52,391 bases of DNA from Vibrio sp. (GTDB lineage Bacteria > Pseudomonadota > Gammaproteobacteria > Enterobacterales > Vibrionaceae), in NCBI GenBank assembly GCA_028131545.1, contig JAOICL010000013.1, forward strand, positions 1-52,391, given 5' to 3'. The notes beneath the pieces are model-generated. The model saw nothing but the letters and a program-made list of their open reading frames with translations. It was not told where the DNA came from and searched no databases. Positions 38,223 to 48,436 of this stretch are shown one piece after another. How positions within the stretch are numbered: position 1 is the stretch's first letter; each line of letters begins with the position of its first letter. The position numbers were made by a program, and so were the translations under genes.

Positions 38223-38534
38223 ATGATACAGGAAAAAATAGAACAAAAACTGAAAGAATCCTTTGAGCTGATCTTTTTAGAGGTGGCCAATGAAAGTTAT
38301 ATGCATAATGTTCCAGCAGGCTCAGAGAGTCATTTTAAGGTGACCGTTGTCTCTAAAGAATTTGAAGGTAAGCGTCTAATTGCGCGTCATCGTTCTATTA
38401 ATACATTATTAGCAGATGAATTGAACAATGGTGTTCATGCATTATCTATGCATACCTATACAGAGAGTGAGTGGGCAGAGAAAGGTAATACAATACCAAC
38501 TAGCCCTAAATGTTTAGGTGGAAATGGAAAATAA
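38223..38534 (+). CDS. bolA: BolA-family transcriptional regulator
   Basis: Stress morphogene product that binds monothiol glutaredoxins and affects cell shape and biofilm genes. The start at 38223 (MIQEKIEQKLKESFELIFLEV) lies nine bases after AAGGA and gives 103 residues; ATG 38217 is the alternative. Conserved ESYMHNVPAGSESHFKV and the HALSMHTYTESEW C-terminal segment are present. It is divergent from rlmG. Confidence 0.94.
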   Translation: MIQEKIEQKLKESFELIFLEVANESYMHNVPAGSESHFKVTVVSKEFEGKRLIARHRSINTLLADELNNGVHALSMHTYTESEWAEKGNTIPTSPKCLGGNGK

Positions 38535-38885
38535 AAATCGATAAAGACTTCGCTAAATTGTGATTTTGAAACGAGTTAAAGAATGCAAAAATGATAATTT
38601 TAGTGATCTAGGTCAATTTTTTTTCAATTGTATCAATTGCCTTGATACTTTTTCATCATCGAGTGAAAGATGAGCATAGCGTGATGCTAGGAAAAAGTGT
38701 TAAAATGGCGAACTTATTAAAAATATGTTCTTTTGAGCAAATTTATAAAGGGATGTTGCGAGTTGGGCATATTGCTTTTACCCTTATTTAATTAAAGGTA
38801 AACGTTGTAACCTTTCTCGGGGCGTAAAGCCCTTTGCTTTAATGCAATCAAGAATTTTTTCTGACAATAAATAGTGCAAGTGCGT
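38535..38885 (+). promoter_or_regulatory. Control region and leader of the nqr operon
   Basis: This 351-bp stretch has no gene. It contains an FNR-like site at 38603-38616 (GTGAT-CTAG-GTCAA, four of five matches per half), a palindrome CAATTG-TAT-CAATTG at 38625-38639, and an extended -10 TGTTAAAAT at 38698-38706. Downstream, the leader of about 170 bases can pair 38777-38782 with 38797-38802, or 38794-38799 with 38810-38815; these overlap and exclude each other. A further small stem lies at 38820-38832. No known riboswitch was recognised. Confidence 0.5.
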
Positions 38886-40226
38886 ATGATTACAATAAAA
38901 AAGGGTTTGGACCTACCTATATCAGGTGCTCCTTCCCAGGTGATTAATGACGGCAAAGCCGTTACAAAAGTCGCCTTGCTTGGCGAAGAGTACGTTGGTA
39001 TGCGTCCTACGATGCATGTCCGCGTTGGTGATGAGGTGAAAAAAGCACAAATTCTTTTTGAAGATAAAAAGAATCAAGGTGTGAAATTTACTTCTCCAGT
39101 AAGTGGTAAAGTTATCGAAGTCAATCGTGGTGCAAAACGTGTACTTCAATCCGTTGTGATTGAAGCTGCAGGTAATGACCAAGTGACATTCGATGCGTAC
39201 ACAGCTGATAAATTAACGACGATTGACCGTTCTGCGGTTGTATCACAGTTAGTTGAATCAGGTTCGTGGACTGCTTTACGTACTCGTCCGTTCAGCAAGG
39301 TACCAGCAATTGACTCGGTAACAAAGGCTATCTTTGTTACAGCAATGGATACGAATCCATTAGCTGCAGAACCTGAGTTAATTATTAACGAACAAGCAGA
39401 TGCATTTACTGCAGGCTTAGACATTCTATCTAATTTAACGGATGGAAAAGTTTACGTTTGTAAGAAAGGCGGTAGCTTACCTCGTTCATCTCAATCTAAT
39501 GTAGAAGAGCATGTTTTTGAAGGCCCTCACCCAGCTGGTCTGGCAGGTACTCATATACATAATCTTTATCCAGTAGATCTAGAGCACGTAGCCTGGAGTA
39601 TAAACTACCAAGATGTGATTGCATTTGGTCAGTTATTCTTAACAGGTGAACTATACACAGATCGTGTTATTTCTCTTGCTGGCCCTGTTGTTAATGAGCC
39701 ACGCTTAGTTCGTACAATTACAGGTGCAAGCCTAGATGAACTAACAAAAGGTGAAGTGGCAGGCGGTGAAGTTCGTGTTATTTCTGGATCAGTATTATCT
39801 GGTACAAAGGCATCAGGTCCTCACGCTTATCTTGGCCGTTATCACCAACAGGTTTCAGTGTTAAGTGAAGGTCGTGAAAAAGAACTCTTTGGCTGGGCTT
39901 TACCTGGTAAAGATAAGTTCTCTGTAACACGAGCTTACCTAGGTCACCTTTTCTCTGGTCGTTTGTTTAATATGACAACTACGACGAACGGTAGTGATCG
40001 CTCTATGGTACCAATCGGTAACTATGAACGAGTACTTCCATTAGATATGGAACCAACATTACTTCTTCGTGATTTATGTGCGGGTGATACTGACAGTGCT
40101 CAGCGTCTTGGTGCATTAGAGCTGAATGAAGAAGATTTAGCGTTGTGTACCTATGTATGTCCAGGCAAATACGAGTACGGTGAGTTACTTCGTGAGTGCT
40201 TAGACAAGATTGAGAAAGAAGGGTAA
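38886..40226 (+). CDS. nqrA: Na+-translocating NADH:quinone reductase subunit A
   Basis: Peripheral subunit of the sodium-pumping respiratory complex, involved in quinone binding. The start at 38886 ([19 protein letters not shown]) is the family start and gives 446 residues; a GTG 12 bases upstream is in frame but lacks support. Conserved [29 protein letters not shown] biotinyl-lipoyl-like segment follows at about 33-60. nqrB begins 4 bases after the stop. Confidence 0.97.
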   Translation: MITIKKGLDLPISGAPSQVINDGKAVTKVALLGEEYVGMRPTMHVRVGDEVKKAQILFEDKKNQGVKFTSPVSGKVIEVNRGAKRVLQSVVIEAAGNDQVTFDAYTADKLTTIDRSAVVSQLVESGSWTALRTRPFSKVPAIDSVTKAIFVTAMDTNPLAAEPELIINEQADAFTAGLDILSNLTDGKVYVCKKGGSLPRSSQSNVEEHVFEGPHPAGLAGTHIHNLYPVDLEHVAWSINYQDVIAFGQLFLTGELYTDRVISLAGPVVNEPRLVRTITGASLDELTKGEVAGGEVRVISGSVLSGTKASGPHAYLGRYHQQVSVLSEGREKELFGWALPGKDKFSVTRAYLGHLFSGRLFNMTTTTNGSDRSMVPIGNYERVLPLDMEPTLLLRDLCAGDTDSAQRLGALELNEEDLALCTYVCPGKYEYGELLRECLDKIEKEG

Positions 40227-40230
40227 TCTC

Positions 40231-41475
40231 ATGGGTCTTAAAAAGTATCTTGAAGATATAGAGCACCAATTTGAGCCAGGTGGCAAACACGAGAAGTGGT
40301 TTGCTTTATATGAAGCAGTAGCAACTGTTTTCTATACGCCAGGTATGGTGACAAAACAAAGCGCACACGTTCGTGATAGTATCGATTTGAAACGTATCAT
40401 GATCATGGTGTGGTTTGCTACATTCCCAGCAATTTTCTGGGGTATGTACAATGCTGGTGGTCAAGCGATCGCTGGTCTAGTTCATATGTATTCTGCGGAT
40501 CAACTTGTTGATGTTATCGCAGGTAACTGGCGTTATGGCCTGACAGAAACACTTGGTGGAACCATCAGTGCGGATGCAGGTTGGGGTAGTAAAATGCTAC
40601 TCGGCGCAATGCACTTCTTACCAATTTACCTGACTGTATTCCTTGTAGGTGGTTTCTGGGAAGTTCTATTCTGTATGGTTCGTAAACATGAAGTTAATGA
40701 AGGTTTCTTTGTTACTTCTATCTTATTTGCGTTAATCGTTCCACCAACACTTCCTTTATGGCAAGCCGCTTTAGGTATTACCTTTGGTGTTGTTGTTGCT
40801 AAAGAAATCTTTGGCGGAACAGGCCGTAACTTCCTTAACCCAGCACTAGCAGGTCGTGCTTTCCTATTCTTTGCTTACCCAGCTCAAATTTCGGGTGATT
40901 TAGTGTGGACTGCAGCAGATGGATTCTCTGGTGCAACGGCTTTAAGCCAGTGGGCACAAGGTGGTGAAGGCGCTTTAATCAATACAGTAACTGGCGACGC
41001 AATTACTTGGATGGATGCATTCATCGGTAATATTCCAGGCTCTATCGGTGAAGTGTCTACTTTAGCACTATTGATCGGTGCTGCTTTCATTGTTTATATT
41101 CGAGTTGCATCTTGGCGTATTATCGCTGGTGTTCTTATCGGTATGATTGCAGTATCTACGCTATTTAACTTAATTGGTTCTGATACTAACCCATTATTCA
41201 GCATGCCTTGGCATTGGCACCTAGTTCTTGGTGGTTTTGCATTTGGTATGTTCTTTATGGCAACGGATCCTGTATCAGCATCATTTACTCATAAAGGTAA
41301 ATGGTGGTACGGCATCCTTATCGGTGCAATGTGTGTTGTTATTCGTGTTGTTAACCCAGCATACCCAGAGGGCATGATGCTAGCAATTCTATTTGCTAAC
41401 TTATTTGCACCACTGTTCGACCATGTTGTGATTGAGAAGAACATCAAACGGAGATTATCTCGTTATGGCAAGTAA
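40231..41475 (+). CDS. nqrB: Na+-translocating NADH:quinone reductase subunit B
   Basis: Membrane subunit with covalently bound FMN. Start at 40231 ([24 protein letters not shown]), just past the nqrA stop, gives 414 residues. The FMN-bearing threonine is Thr236 in [11 protein letters not shown], at the same number as in V. cholerae. About ten membrane segments. The 3' end overlaps nqrC by 11 bases. Confidence 0.97.
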   Translation: MGLKKYLEDIEHQFEPGGKHEKWFALYEAVATVFYTPGMVTKQSAHVRDSIDLKRIMIMVWFATFPAIFWGMYNAGGQAIAGLVHMYSADQLVDVIAGNWRYGLTETLGGTISADAGWGSKMLLGAMHFLPIYLTVFLVGGFWEVLFCMVRKHEVNEGFFVTSILFALIVPPTLPLWQAALGITFGVVVAKEIFGGTGRNFLNPALAGRAFLFFAYPAQISGDLVWTAADGFSGATALSQWAQGGEGALINTVTGDAITWMDAFIGNIPGSIGEVSTLALLIGAAFIVYIRVASWRIIAGVLIGMIAVSTLFNLIGSDTNPLFSMPWHWHLVLGGFAFGMFFMATDPVSASFTHKGKWWYGILIGAMCVVIRVVNPAYPEGMMLAILFANLFAPLFDHVVIEKNIKRRLSRYGK

Positions 41476-42232
41476 TAACGATAGCATCGGCAAAACCCTG
41501 TTTGTTGTTATTGCATTGAGCTTAGTATGTTCAATCATTGTATCAGCAGCAGCAGTAGGCCTACGCGATAAGCAGCAAAGTAACGCAGCTTTAGATAAGC
41601 AAACAAAGATCCTTCAGGTTGCAGGTATTGAAGCTGTTGGCGATATTCCAGCCCTATACGGTGAAAGTATCGAACCTCGCTTAGTTGATTTTTCAACAGG
41701 TGAATTCGTGGAAGGTGATGCAACAACTTTTGATCAGCGTAAAGCAGCAAAAGATCCATCACAGTCAACTCGTTTAGTTGCTGATCAAGATTTTGCTAAA
41801 ATCATTACTCGTTCTAATACTGGTATTGTTTACCTAGTTAAGAATGGAGAGGATTTATCTAAAGTAATTATTCCTGTTCATGGTAATGGTCTTTGGTCAA
41901 TGATGTACGCATTTGTTGCTGTTGAAACTGATGGCAACACAGTGTCAGACATCATTTACTACGAGCAAGGTGAAACACCTGGTCTTGGTGGTGAAGTTGA
42001 AAACCCGAACTGGCGTGCTCAGTTTGAAGGTAAGAAGCTTTATGATGCGAATGGCAAACCAGCAATTAGCGTTGTTAAAGGTGGCGCTCCAGAAGGTTCT
42101 GAACATGGCGTTGATGGTCTGTCTGGTGCAACACTAACAAGTCAAGGTGTTGAGAATACATTTAACTTCTGGCTAGGTGAACAGGGCTTTGGTCCTTTCC
42201 TTGCTAAAGTGCAAAATGGAGACCTTAACTAA
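41465..42232 (+). CDS. nqrC: Na+-translocating NADH:quinone reductase subunit C
   Basis: Subunit with one N-terminal membrane helix (about 11-31) and a periplasmic domain with a covalent FMN on Thr223 in [12 protein letters not shown]. The start at 41465 ([20 protein letters not shown]) gives 255 residues and overlaps nqrB. FMN attachment needs ApbE, encoded at 44874 in the same locus. Its stop overlaps the nqrD start by one base. Confidence 0.97.
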   Translation: MASNNDSIGKTLFVVIALSLVCSIIVSAAAVGLRDKQQSNAALDKQTKILQVAGIEAVGDIPALYGESIEPRLVDFSTGEFVEGDATTFDQRKAAKDPSQSTRLVADQDFAKIITRSNTGIVYLVKNGEDLSKVIIPVHGNGLWSMMYAFVAVETDGNTVSDIIYYEQGETPGLGGEVENPNWRAQFEGKKLYDANGKPAISVVKGGAPEGSEHGVDGLSGATLTSQGVENTFNFWLGEQGFGPFLAKVQNGDLN

Positions 42233-42861
42233 TGTCTGCTCAAGATATGAAAAAGAGTGTTATTGCTCCGGTTATTGATAACAACCCAATCGCCCTTCAG
42301 GTTCTTGGTGTTTGTTCAGCACTAGCAGTAACGACAAAATTAGAAACAGCGTTTGTAATGACGATTGCGGTAATGTTCGTAACGGCATTTTCAAACTTAT
42401 TTGTTTCTGCAATTCGTAACCACATTCCAAACAGTGTGCGTATCATTGTTCAGATGGCAATTATCGCATCACTTGTAATCGTGGTAGACCAAGTACTTAA
42501 AGCGTATGTTTACGAAATCTCTAAACAGCTTTCTGTATTCGTCGCACTTATCATTACGAACTGTATTGTAATGGGTCGTGCTGAAGCATTTGCAATGAAG
42601 TCGGCACCTCTTCCATCATTTATCGATGGTATTGGTAATGGTCTTGGTTATGGCTTTGTTCTGATTGTTGTTGGTTTCTTCCGCGAACTATTCGGTTCAG
42701 GCAAACTATTTGGTATGGAAGTACTTCCTTTAGTAAGTAACGGTGGTTGGTATCAGCCTAATGGTCTTATGCTATTAGCTCCATCGGCGTTTTTCCTAAT
42801 CGGCTTCTTAATTTGGGCAATTCGTGTGTTCAAACCAGAACAAGTAGAAGCGAAGGAGTAA
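42232..42861 (+). CDS. nqrD: Na+-translocating NADH:quinone reductase subunit D
   Basis: Integral membrane subunit of 209 residues with six helices; together with NqrE it holds an intramembrane iron centre. The conserved cysteine is in [17 protein letters not shown] near residue 112. The start ATG overlaps the nqrC stop (TAATG). Confidence 0.97.
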   Translation: MSAQDMKKSVIAPVIDNNPIALQVLGVCSALAVTTKLETAFVMTIAVMFVTAFSNLFVSAIRNHIPNSVRIIVQMAIIASLVIVVDQVLKAYVYEISKQLSVFVALIITNCIVMGRAEAFAMKSAPLPSFIDGIGNGLGYGFVLIVVGFFRELFGSGKLFGMEVLPLVSNGGWYQPNGLMLLAPSAFFLIGFLIWAIRVFKPEQVEAKE

Positions 42862-42868
42862 GGTAGTC

Positions 42869-43465
42869 ATGGAACATTACATTAGTCTTCTAGTCCGCTC
42901 AATTTTTATTGAGAATATGGCGCTGTCTTTCTTCTTAGGTATGTGTACTTTTCTTGCCGTATCTAAGAAAGTTAAGACGTCATTTGGTCTAGGTGTTGCG
43001 GTTGTTGTTGTACTGACGATTGCAGTACCATTAAACAACCTTGTTTATACACATGTATTAAAAGAAAATGCATTACTTGATGGAGTCGATCTTAGCTTCT
43101 TAAGCTACATTGCGTTTATCGGTGTAATCGCGGCATTAGTACAGATATTAGAAATGATTCTTGATCGCTTCTTCCCACCTCTGTACAACGCATTAGGTAT
43201 TTTCTTACCTCTGATCACGGTTAACTGTGCAATTTTCGGTGGTGTATCTTTCATGGTACAACGCGATTATAACTTTGCAGAATCAGTTGTGTATGGCTTC
43301 GGTTCTGGCTTAGGTTGGATGTTAGCGATTGTTGCTCTTGCAGGTATTCGTGAAAAGATGAAGTACTCAGATGTACCTCCTGGTCTACGTGGTCTTGGTA
43401 TCACGTTTATTACAGCAGGTCTTATGGCGTTAGGCTTTATGTCTTTCTCTGGTGTTCAACTGTAA
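42869..43465 (+). CDS. nqrE: Na+-translocating NADH:quinone reductase subunit E
   Basis: Integral membrane subunit of 198 residues, homologous to NqrD in inverted topology. The iron-binding cysteines are in [10 protein letters not shown] (about 26) and TVNCAIFGG (about 120). It starts 7 bases after nqrD behind an AAGGAG-type site. Confidence 0.97.
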   Translation: MEHYISLLVRSIFIENMALSFFLGMCTFLAVSKKVKTSFGLGVAVVVVLTIAVPLNNLVYTHVLKENALLDGVDLSFLSYIAFIGVIAALVQILEMILDRFFPPLYNALGIFLPLITVNCAIFGGVSFMVQRDYNFAESVVYGFGSGLGWMLAIVALAGIREKMKYSDVPPGLRGLGITFITAGLMALGFMSFSGVQL

Positions 43466-43502
43466 GTCGGGTAAACCGAAACAACTATAGGAATAGTCAA
43501 TA

Positions 43503-44726
43503 ATGGACATGATTCTTGGTGTCGTGATGTTTACTCTGATCGTACTTGTTCTTGTTCTAGTGATTCTTTTCGCTAAATCAAAACTAGTACCAACAGGTGA
43601 CATTACAATTTCTGTTAACGGTGACCCTGAGAAGGCTATCGTTACAACACCTGGTAGTAAGCTACTAGGTGCACTAGCAGGTGCGGGTGTTTTCGTATCA
43701 TCTGCTTGTGGTGGTGGTGGTTCTTGTGGCCAGTGTCGCGTAAAAATTAAATCTGGTGGTGGTGATATTCTACCAACTGAGCTTGATCATATTTCAAAAG
43801 GTGAAGCTCGTGAAGGTGAACGTTTAGCATGTCAAGTTGCAATGAAAACAGACATGGATATCGAGTTACCAGAAGAAATTTTCGGTGTTAAAAAGTGGGA
43901 ATGTAACGTTATCTCTAACGATAATAAAGCGACATTCATCAAAGAGCTTAAACTTCAAATCCCTGATGGCGAATCTGTACCTTTCCGTGCAGGTGGCTAT
44001 ATTCAAATTGAAGCGCCAGCTCACCATGTTAAATACGCTGATTATGATGTTCCAGAAGAATATCGTGGTGATTGGGAGAAGTTTAACCTTTTCCGTTACG
44101 AATCAATTGTTAATGAAGATATTATCCGTGCTTACTCTATGGCTAACTACCCTGAAGAGTTTGGTATTATCATGCTTAACGTTCGTATCGCGACTCCTCC
44201 ACCAAATAACCCGGATGTTACTCCAGGTCAGATGTCTTCTTACATTTGGTCACTAAAAGAAGGTGATAAGTGTACGATTTCTGGTCCATTCGGTGAATTC
44301 TTTGCGAAAGATACTGATGCAGAGATGGTCTTTGTTGGTGGTGGTGCAGGTATGGCTCCAATGCGCTCACACATCTTTGATCAACTTAAGCGTCTTAACT
44401 CTACTCGTAAGATGTCTTTCTGGTACGGTGCTCGTTCTAAGCGTGAAATGTTCTACGTAGAAGATTTCGATATGCTGCAAGCTGAAAATGACAACTTTGT
44501 TTGGCATTGTGCACTGTCAGATCCTCAGCCTGAAGATAACTGGGATGGTTACACTGGTTTCATCCATAACGTACTGTACGAAAACTACCTGAAGGATCAT
44601 GATGCTCCTGAAGATTGTGAGTACTACATGTGTGGTCCACCGATGATGAACGCAGCGGTTATTGGTTTGCTGAAAGATCTTGGTGTTGAAGATGAAAACA
44701 TCTTACTTGATGACTTTGGTGGTTAA
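43503..44726 (+). CDS. nqrF: Na+-translocating NADH:quinone reductase subunit F
   Basis: NADH-oxidising subunit. One N-terminal helix (about 3-24), then a ferredoxin domain with [2Fe-2S] ligands Cys69, Cys75, Cys78 and Cys110 ([13 protein letters not shown]), an FAD domain with [11 protein letters not shown], and an NADH domain with [10 protein letters not shown] and [11 protein letters not shown]. 407 residues. It is the last subunit gene before a terminator. Confidence 0.97.
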   Translation: MDMILGVVMFTLIVLVLVLVILFAKSKLVPTGDITISVNGDPEKAIVTTPGSKLLGALAGAGVFVSSACGGGGSCGQCRVKIKSGGGDILPTELDHISKGEAREGERLACQVAMKTDMDIELPEEIFGVKKWECNVISNDNKATFIKELKLQIPDGESVPFRAGGYIQIEAPAHHVKYADYDVPEEYRGDWEKFNLFRYESIVNEDIIRAYSMANYPEEFGIIMLNVRIATPPPNNPDVTPGQMSSYIWSLKEGDKCTISGPFGEFFAKDTDAEMVFVGGGAGMAPMRSHIFDQLKRLNSTRKMSFWYGARSKREMFYVEDFDMLQAENDNFVWHCALSDPQPEDNWDGYTGFIHNVLYENYLKDHDAPEDCEYYMCGPPMMNAAVIGLLKDLGVEDENILLDDFGG

Positions 44727-44757
44727 TTTTATTAATCATTTTAAGCATCAATGAGTT

Positions 44758-44795
44758 ACATGGCTGGCCTTTTGGCCAGCCATGTTTATTTTATA
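44758..44795 (+). terminator. Terminator after nqrF
   Basis: Perfect 12-bp GC-rich arms at 44758-44769 and 44774-44785 with a TTTT loop and T-rich tail. apbE and nqrM downstream therefore depend on read-through or their own promoter. Confidence 0.9.
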
Positions 44796-44873
44796 TCAAA
44801 TGAATATTTATCTTTGTTACCATGTGTATTAATTCATATGGGATAAAGATAAGTATTTTAAATGGGTTGTATT

Positions 44874-45890
44874 ATGAAAAAATGGCTATTCGTTTTATTA
44901 CTTCCGGTTATTCTCTTAGGCTGTACTGAGCCACCAAAACAGGTGTATGTAACAGGCCCAACGATGGGGACAACTTACAATATTAAATACATTGCACCGG
45001 AGGAAATGAGCACTTCTTCTAAAGATATACATACAGAAATTGATCGTTTACTTGAAGAGGTTAATGATCAAATGTCGACTTATCGGGTGAACTCCGAGTT
45101 AAGCTTGTTTAATCAGTATAAGAGTGATGAACCATTTAAGGTATCTAAAGATACAGCGTTTGTTGTGAAAGAAGCCATCAGATTAAACGGTCTAACTAAA
45201 GGAGCTCTTGATGTAACCGTGGGACCTTTAGTCAATTTATGGGGATTTGGTCCAGATGCAAAACCAGAGATTATCCCTAGCGCTGAAAGCATTAGTCTAG
45301 CAAGGCAAGCCACTGGAATTGAGCACATTAAAGTGGATGGCAACTTGTTAGTGAAAACTTTGCCCAAGCTGTATGTTGATCTATCTCCTATCGCAAAAGG
45401 GTGGGGGGTTGATGTTATTGCTAACTACCTTGAAATGATAGGTATAGATAATTACTTAGTCGAAGTCGGTGGGGAGATTCGCTTAAAAGGAGTGAACTCT
45501 GAAGGTGCTAAATGGCGTATAGCTATAGAGAAGCCGGTTATTGATGAACGGAGCGTACAGCTAATTATTGCTCCAGGTGATATGGCAATAGCGACTTCTG
45601 GAGATTATCGTAATTATTTTGAACAAGATGGTGTTCGCTATTCTCACATTATTAATCCTCAGACCGGTAAACCAATTAATCATAAAGTGGTATCCATTAC
45701 CGTATTATCTGAAACATCAATGGAAGCGGATGGTTTAGCGACTGGGCTAATGGTGCTTGGCCATAAAGCAGCACTGGATGTCGCTGAAGCTAACGATATT
45801 GCGATATTTATTATTGAAAAAACAGATGAGGGTTTTGCAGAGTATTCATCCTCTCATTTTAAACCTTATCTAAAACAGACTAAAAATTAA
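44874..45890 (+). CDS. apbE: FAD:protein FMN transferase ApbE (lipoprotein)
   Basis: Attaches FMN through a phosphoester to threonines of NqrB and NqrC. The start at 44874 (MKKWLFVLLLPVILLGC) gives 338 residues with lipobox Cys17, so it is anchored in the periplasmic face. Conserved segments are GPTMGTTYNIKYI, LDLSPIAKGWGVD-like LYVDLSPIAKGWGVD (about 168) and ATSGDYRNYF with SHIINPQTGKP. An upstream in-frame ATG at 44862 is less likely. nqrM follows after 11 bases. Confidence 0.94.
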   Translation: MKKWLFVLLLPVILLGCTEPPKQVYVTGPTMGTTYNIKYIAPEEMSTSSKDIHTEIDRLLEEVNDQMSTYRVNSELSLFNQYKSDEPFKVSKDTAFVVKEAIRLNGLTKGALDVTVGPLVNLWGFGPDAKPEIIPSAESISLARQATGIEHIKVDGNLLVKTLPKLYVDLSPIAKGWGVDVIANYLEMIGIDNYLVEVGGEIRLKGVNSEGAKWRIAIEKPVIDERSVQLIIAPGDMAIATSGDYRNYFEQDGVRYSHIINPQTGKPINHKVVSITVLSETSMEADGLATGLMVLGHKAALDVAEANDIAIFIIEKTDEGFAEYSSSHFKPYLKQTKN

Positions 45891-45901
45891 GAGATGATCA
45901 T

Positions 45902-46135
45902 ATGAGTACATTTTTAATTGCATTTGGTATATTTTTGGCCTTTATTGCTGCTATGGCTATTGGTTATATCGTTAAGAAAAAAGTCATTAAAGGCAGCTGT
46001 GGTGGTCTAGGGGCCGTTGGTATAGATAAAGTATGTAACTGCCCTGAGCCATGTGATGCACGTAAAAAACGTGAAGCGAGAGAAGCTGCTCGTGCTGCAA
46101 AGTTAGCGGAGTGGGATAAAGATCGAATAGCGTAA
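45902..46135 (+). CDS. nqrM: Na+-NQR maturation protein NqrM
   Basis: A 77-residue DUF539-type protein needed to insert iron into the NqrD/NqrE centre. It has one helix (about 3-23) and four cysteines, Cys33, Cys45, Cys47 and Cys51 (GSCGGLG, VCNCPEPC), followed by a charged, Arg-rich tail. Co-location with apbE after nqrF is usual in Vibrionaceae. Confidence 0.93.
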   Translation: MSTFLIAFGIFLAFIAAMAIGYIVKKKVIKGSCGGLGAVGIDKVCNCPEPCDARKKREAREAARAAKLAEWDKDRIA

Positions 46136-46150
46136 TGTCGCATCAAGTGT

Positions 46151-46190
46151 AAAAAGGGCCTCTCTTTAATCAGCGGGGCCTTTTTTGTAT
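46151..46190 (+). terminator. Terminator after nqrM
   Basis: AAAAAGGGCC and GGGGCCTTTTTT pair imperfectly around a 14-base loop, ending in a run of six T. The remaining space up to 46381 contains no gene and no element I can name with confidence. Confidence 0.75.
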
Positions 46191-46381
46191 CTGTTATTTT
46201 GACACTGTCATTGCGCTATAGTAAGTAATCACTATTATAGTTTATCGTTATTTTCTTTCTTGACTATATTGTAATAGAGAGCGAAGTCTATACTGACTAC
46301 TATCAACTAACATTTGCAATATGGATTGCACTTATAAGGTTGAAGTTGTATTTAGTACTGAGAACAAAACTGGAGCAAGGA

Positions 46382-47143
46382 ATGAAATTGAAAGGAAGTT
46401 GGGTAAACTTTATCACTTTAGCTATGAGCATCGTAGCATTACCAGCAGTGTCTGCTCAATGTGAAATTGCGATTCACAATGATTTACGTCTGAATGAAAA
46501 GCAGATCGAAATTAAAAATGATATGGATAAAACGGCCATGATCAGAGATAGTGAATTGTTTATTAATGAGACAAGTATTTCTTTATCGGAGCAACAACAA
46601 CGTTTAGTTGCCAGTTATCAATCGGCCATTAATCAGTATTTACCCCAAGCAAAAACAGTTGCTCACGATGGTATTGAGTTAGCCAATAATATTTTGGATG
46701 ACATTGAAGTAGCCATCGATCAAGAAGGTGTATTTGATGAGGTTAAATCAGAAGTAGCCTCGGCGTTTAATGAAGTAAAGCAAAGTTATTATAAAGATGG
46801 ATTCCTTGAAATACCGAGTGGCCATTTTACCGATCTAAGGCAAGCTTGGTCAGATGATTTTACTGAAGCTCGCGCTTTTTTAAACTCTGAATTATCGGAA
46901 GATGCCTTTAATGCATTATCTGAATCGATGAAAAAAGCACAAGGAGAGATCAATTTAACTCAACTTTATATCCAATTATCGGAGCTGAAAGCAATCGTAG
47001 AATCTCATTTTGATCGCTATTTACAAAAACAAGAACAAAAATCAGAGAAATTATGTGAATCCTATGGGGATCTAATTGAACAGGAAGAGCAGTTACATAA
47101 TGAAGTTCCGGAACTGAAAAACTACCCATTATTTACCATTTAA
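46382..47143 (+). CDS. DUF2884 (YggN-like) periplasmic protein
   Basis: Function unknown. The start at 46382 follows GCAAGGA and gives 253 residues; an in-frame upstream start at 46340 would place 14 residues before the signal peptide. A signal peptide ends at about VSA-QCEIAIHNDL. The mature protein is acidic, largely helical, with Cys at the start and one near the C-terminus (EKLCESYGD) that could form a disulfide. Similarity to E. coli YggN is by layout and the QCE..IHNDL motif, from memory. Confidence 0.65.
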   Translation: MKLKGSWVNFITLAMSIVALPAVSAQCEIAIHNDLRLNEKQIEIKNDMDKTAMIRDSELFINETSISLSEQQQRLVASYQSAINQYLPQAKTVAHDGIELANNILDDIEVAIDQEGVFDEVKSEVASAFNEVKQSYYKDGFLEIPSGHFTDLRQAWSDDFTEARAFLNSELSEDAFNALSESMKKAQGEINLTQLYIQLSELKAIVESHFDRYLQKQEQKSEKLCESYGDLIEQEEQLHNEVPELKNYPLFTI

Positions 47144-47196
47144 AGTGAAGCATCTATCAAACACCATACCCAAAAGTAGAGCCTTGAGCATGGTGT

Positions 47197-48252
47197 TTAA
47201 TGTAATATAATACTTTCGTTATGATTCATCTCGTCTAAATGCTTGCTTGTCGAAGGGTTACCTTCAGTATGCTCAGCAACGGTATGTCCTGAAGAGTGTT
47301 CAGGTGAAACCGGTTGAATCAATTGTGCTTGAAGACGAACAACAGTATCCATTTGTTGTAATAAACTCTCCCAGTTAATTTTGTTTTCTAGTTCAAAAAT
47401 AGAAGCAAAATTATCGATACTCCAGTCCATAGAATGTTTAGGATCAATTCGTTGACCTAAAAATAAAACTTCATAGTGTAAATGTGGACCCGTGGATATA
47501 CCGGTGTTACCACAGGTTGCGATTTGCTCACCTTTCTTGATAAATTGCCCACGTTTGGCTGTGAAGCTTTCTAAATGAGCAAACGAAGTCATAAAGCCAA
47601 AGGTGTGTCTTACTGTCAGGTAATTACCATACCCTCGGTTACTTGGACGAACGGTTTCTACAACACCATCGGCAACGGCATAAATGGGTTCGCCCATTTT
47701 ACAAGTTAAATCGATACCATAATGTGCTTTTCGTTTACCGGATACTGGATGAACCCTAGCGCCGTAGATAGATGAAATACGCTTATATTTCAGTGGTAAG
47801 CCATTCGGTATAAAACGTAACATTGTTTTCTTGACAGCTGAATTAAGCGAGGCTTCATTGACTCTATCTTCTAGATCTTCTTCCCAATAATCTTGCTGAT
47901 TATCAGTGAGCCCTAATACTTTTTCGACATCATGCACTCGTCTTGTTAGGTAGCTTAATTGTGTTCGCTTCTCATCAAGTACTTCTTCTAAATGATGAGT
48001 AGTTTCCGTTTTTTGTGCATATAACGTGCTGAGTTCTTGTGTTTTCTCTTTGGCTAAAACTAATCGTTCCTGAAGAGAAGCAACTAAGTGACTCTTATGA
48101 ATGTTTTGATAAATAGCATATGCGCCATAAGCACTACTGCCTAATAAGCACAAACATAAAGTCAAAAGAGAGAGCATACCAGCCTTGGTAAAGGAGTAAT
48201 GTCTCACCCCTTTGTTTGTTGGGATGGAAATATCAATCTTTTGAGTCATCAA
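47197..48252 (-). CDS. M23-family (LytM-type) peptidoglycan endopeptidase, membrane anchored
   Basis: A 351-residue protein with a cytoplasmic tail, one helix at about 26-49, a coiled coil at about 55-115 and a LytM domain at about 160-275. The zinc ligands are His177 and Asp181 (HYGIDL) and His259 (GPHLHYE), with catalytic His226 (SFAHL) also present, so it is probably active. A charged C-terminal tail follows. It likely cuts cross-links at cell division or growth sites, as related Vibrio proteins do. It stands alone, convergent with the DUF2884 gene. Confidence 0.88.
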   Translation of the reverse strand: MMTQKIDISIPTNKGVRHYSFTKAGMLSLLTLCLCLLGSSAYGAYAIYQNIHKSHLVASLQERLVLAKEKTQELSTLYAQKTETTHHLEEVLDEKRTQLSYLTRRVHDVEKVLGLTDNQQDYWEEDLEDRVNEASLNSAVKKTMLRFIPNGLPLKYKRISSIYGARVHPVSGKRKAHYGIDLTCKMGEPIYAVADGVVETVRPSNRGYGNYLTVRHTFGFMTSFAHLESFTAKRGQFIKKGEQIATCGNTGISTGPHLHYEVLFLGQRIDPKHSMDWSIDNFASIFELENKINWESLLQQMDTVVRLQAQLIQPVSPEHSSGHTVAEHTEGNPSTSKHLDEMNHNESIILH

Positions 48253-48372
48253 ATTCTCACATCTATTCTGTAATCAACCCTATTCAACTAAATGTATAAG
48301 ATCTGCTTGTGATGGGAATTCTATGGTAATTTAATGGTGTGATTGTTAGGTGGTTGTAAGGGGATTGACAAT

Positions 48373-48414
48373 AAAAAAAGGTCAAATAACATAAAAATAC
48401 ATTATTTGACCTTT
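48373..48414. terminator. Terminator after ettA
   Basis: Perfect 13-bp arms at 48377-48389 and 48402-48414 with a 12-base loop; on the minus strand a run of T follows. Confidence 0.88.
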
Positions 48415-48436
48415 ATTGATACACTAACGTTTTGAA

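Noticed and set aside
38715..38885. A known riboswitch in the nqr leader
   Set aside because: I could not match the leader to any riboswitch consensus; only generic stems are seen.
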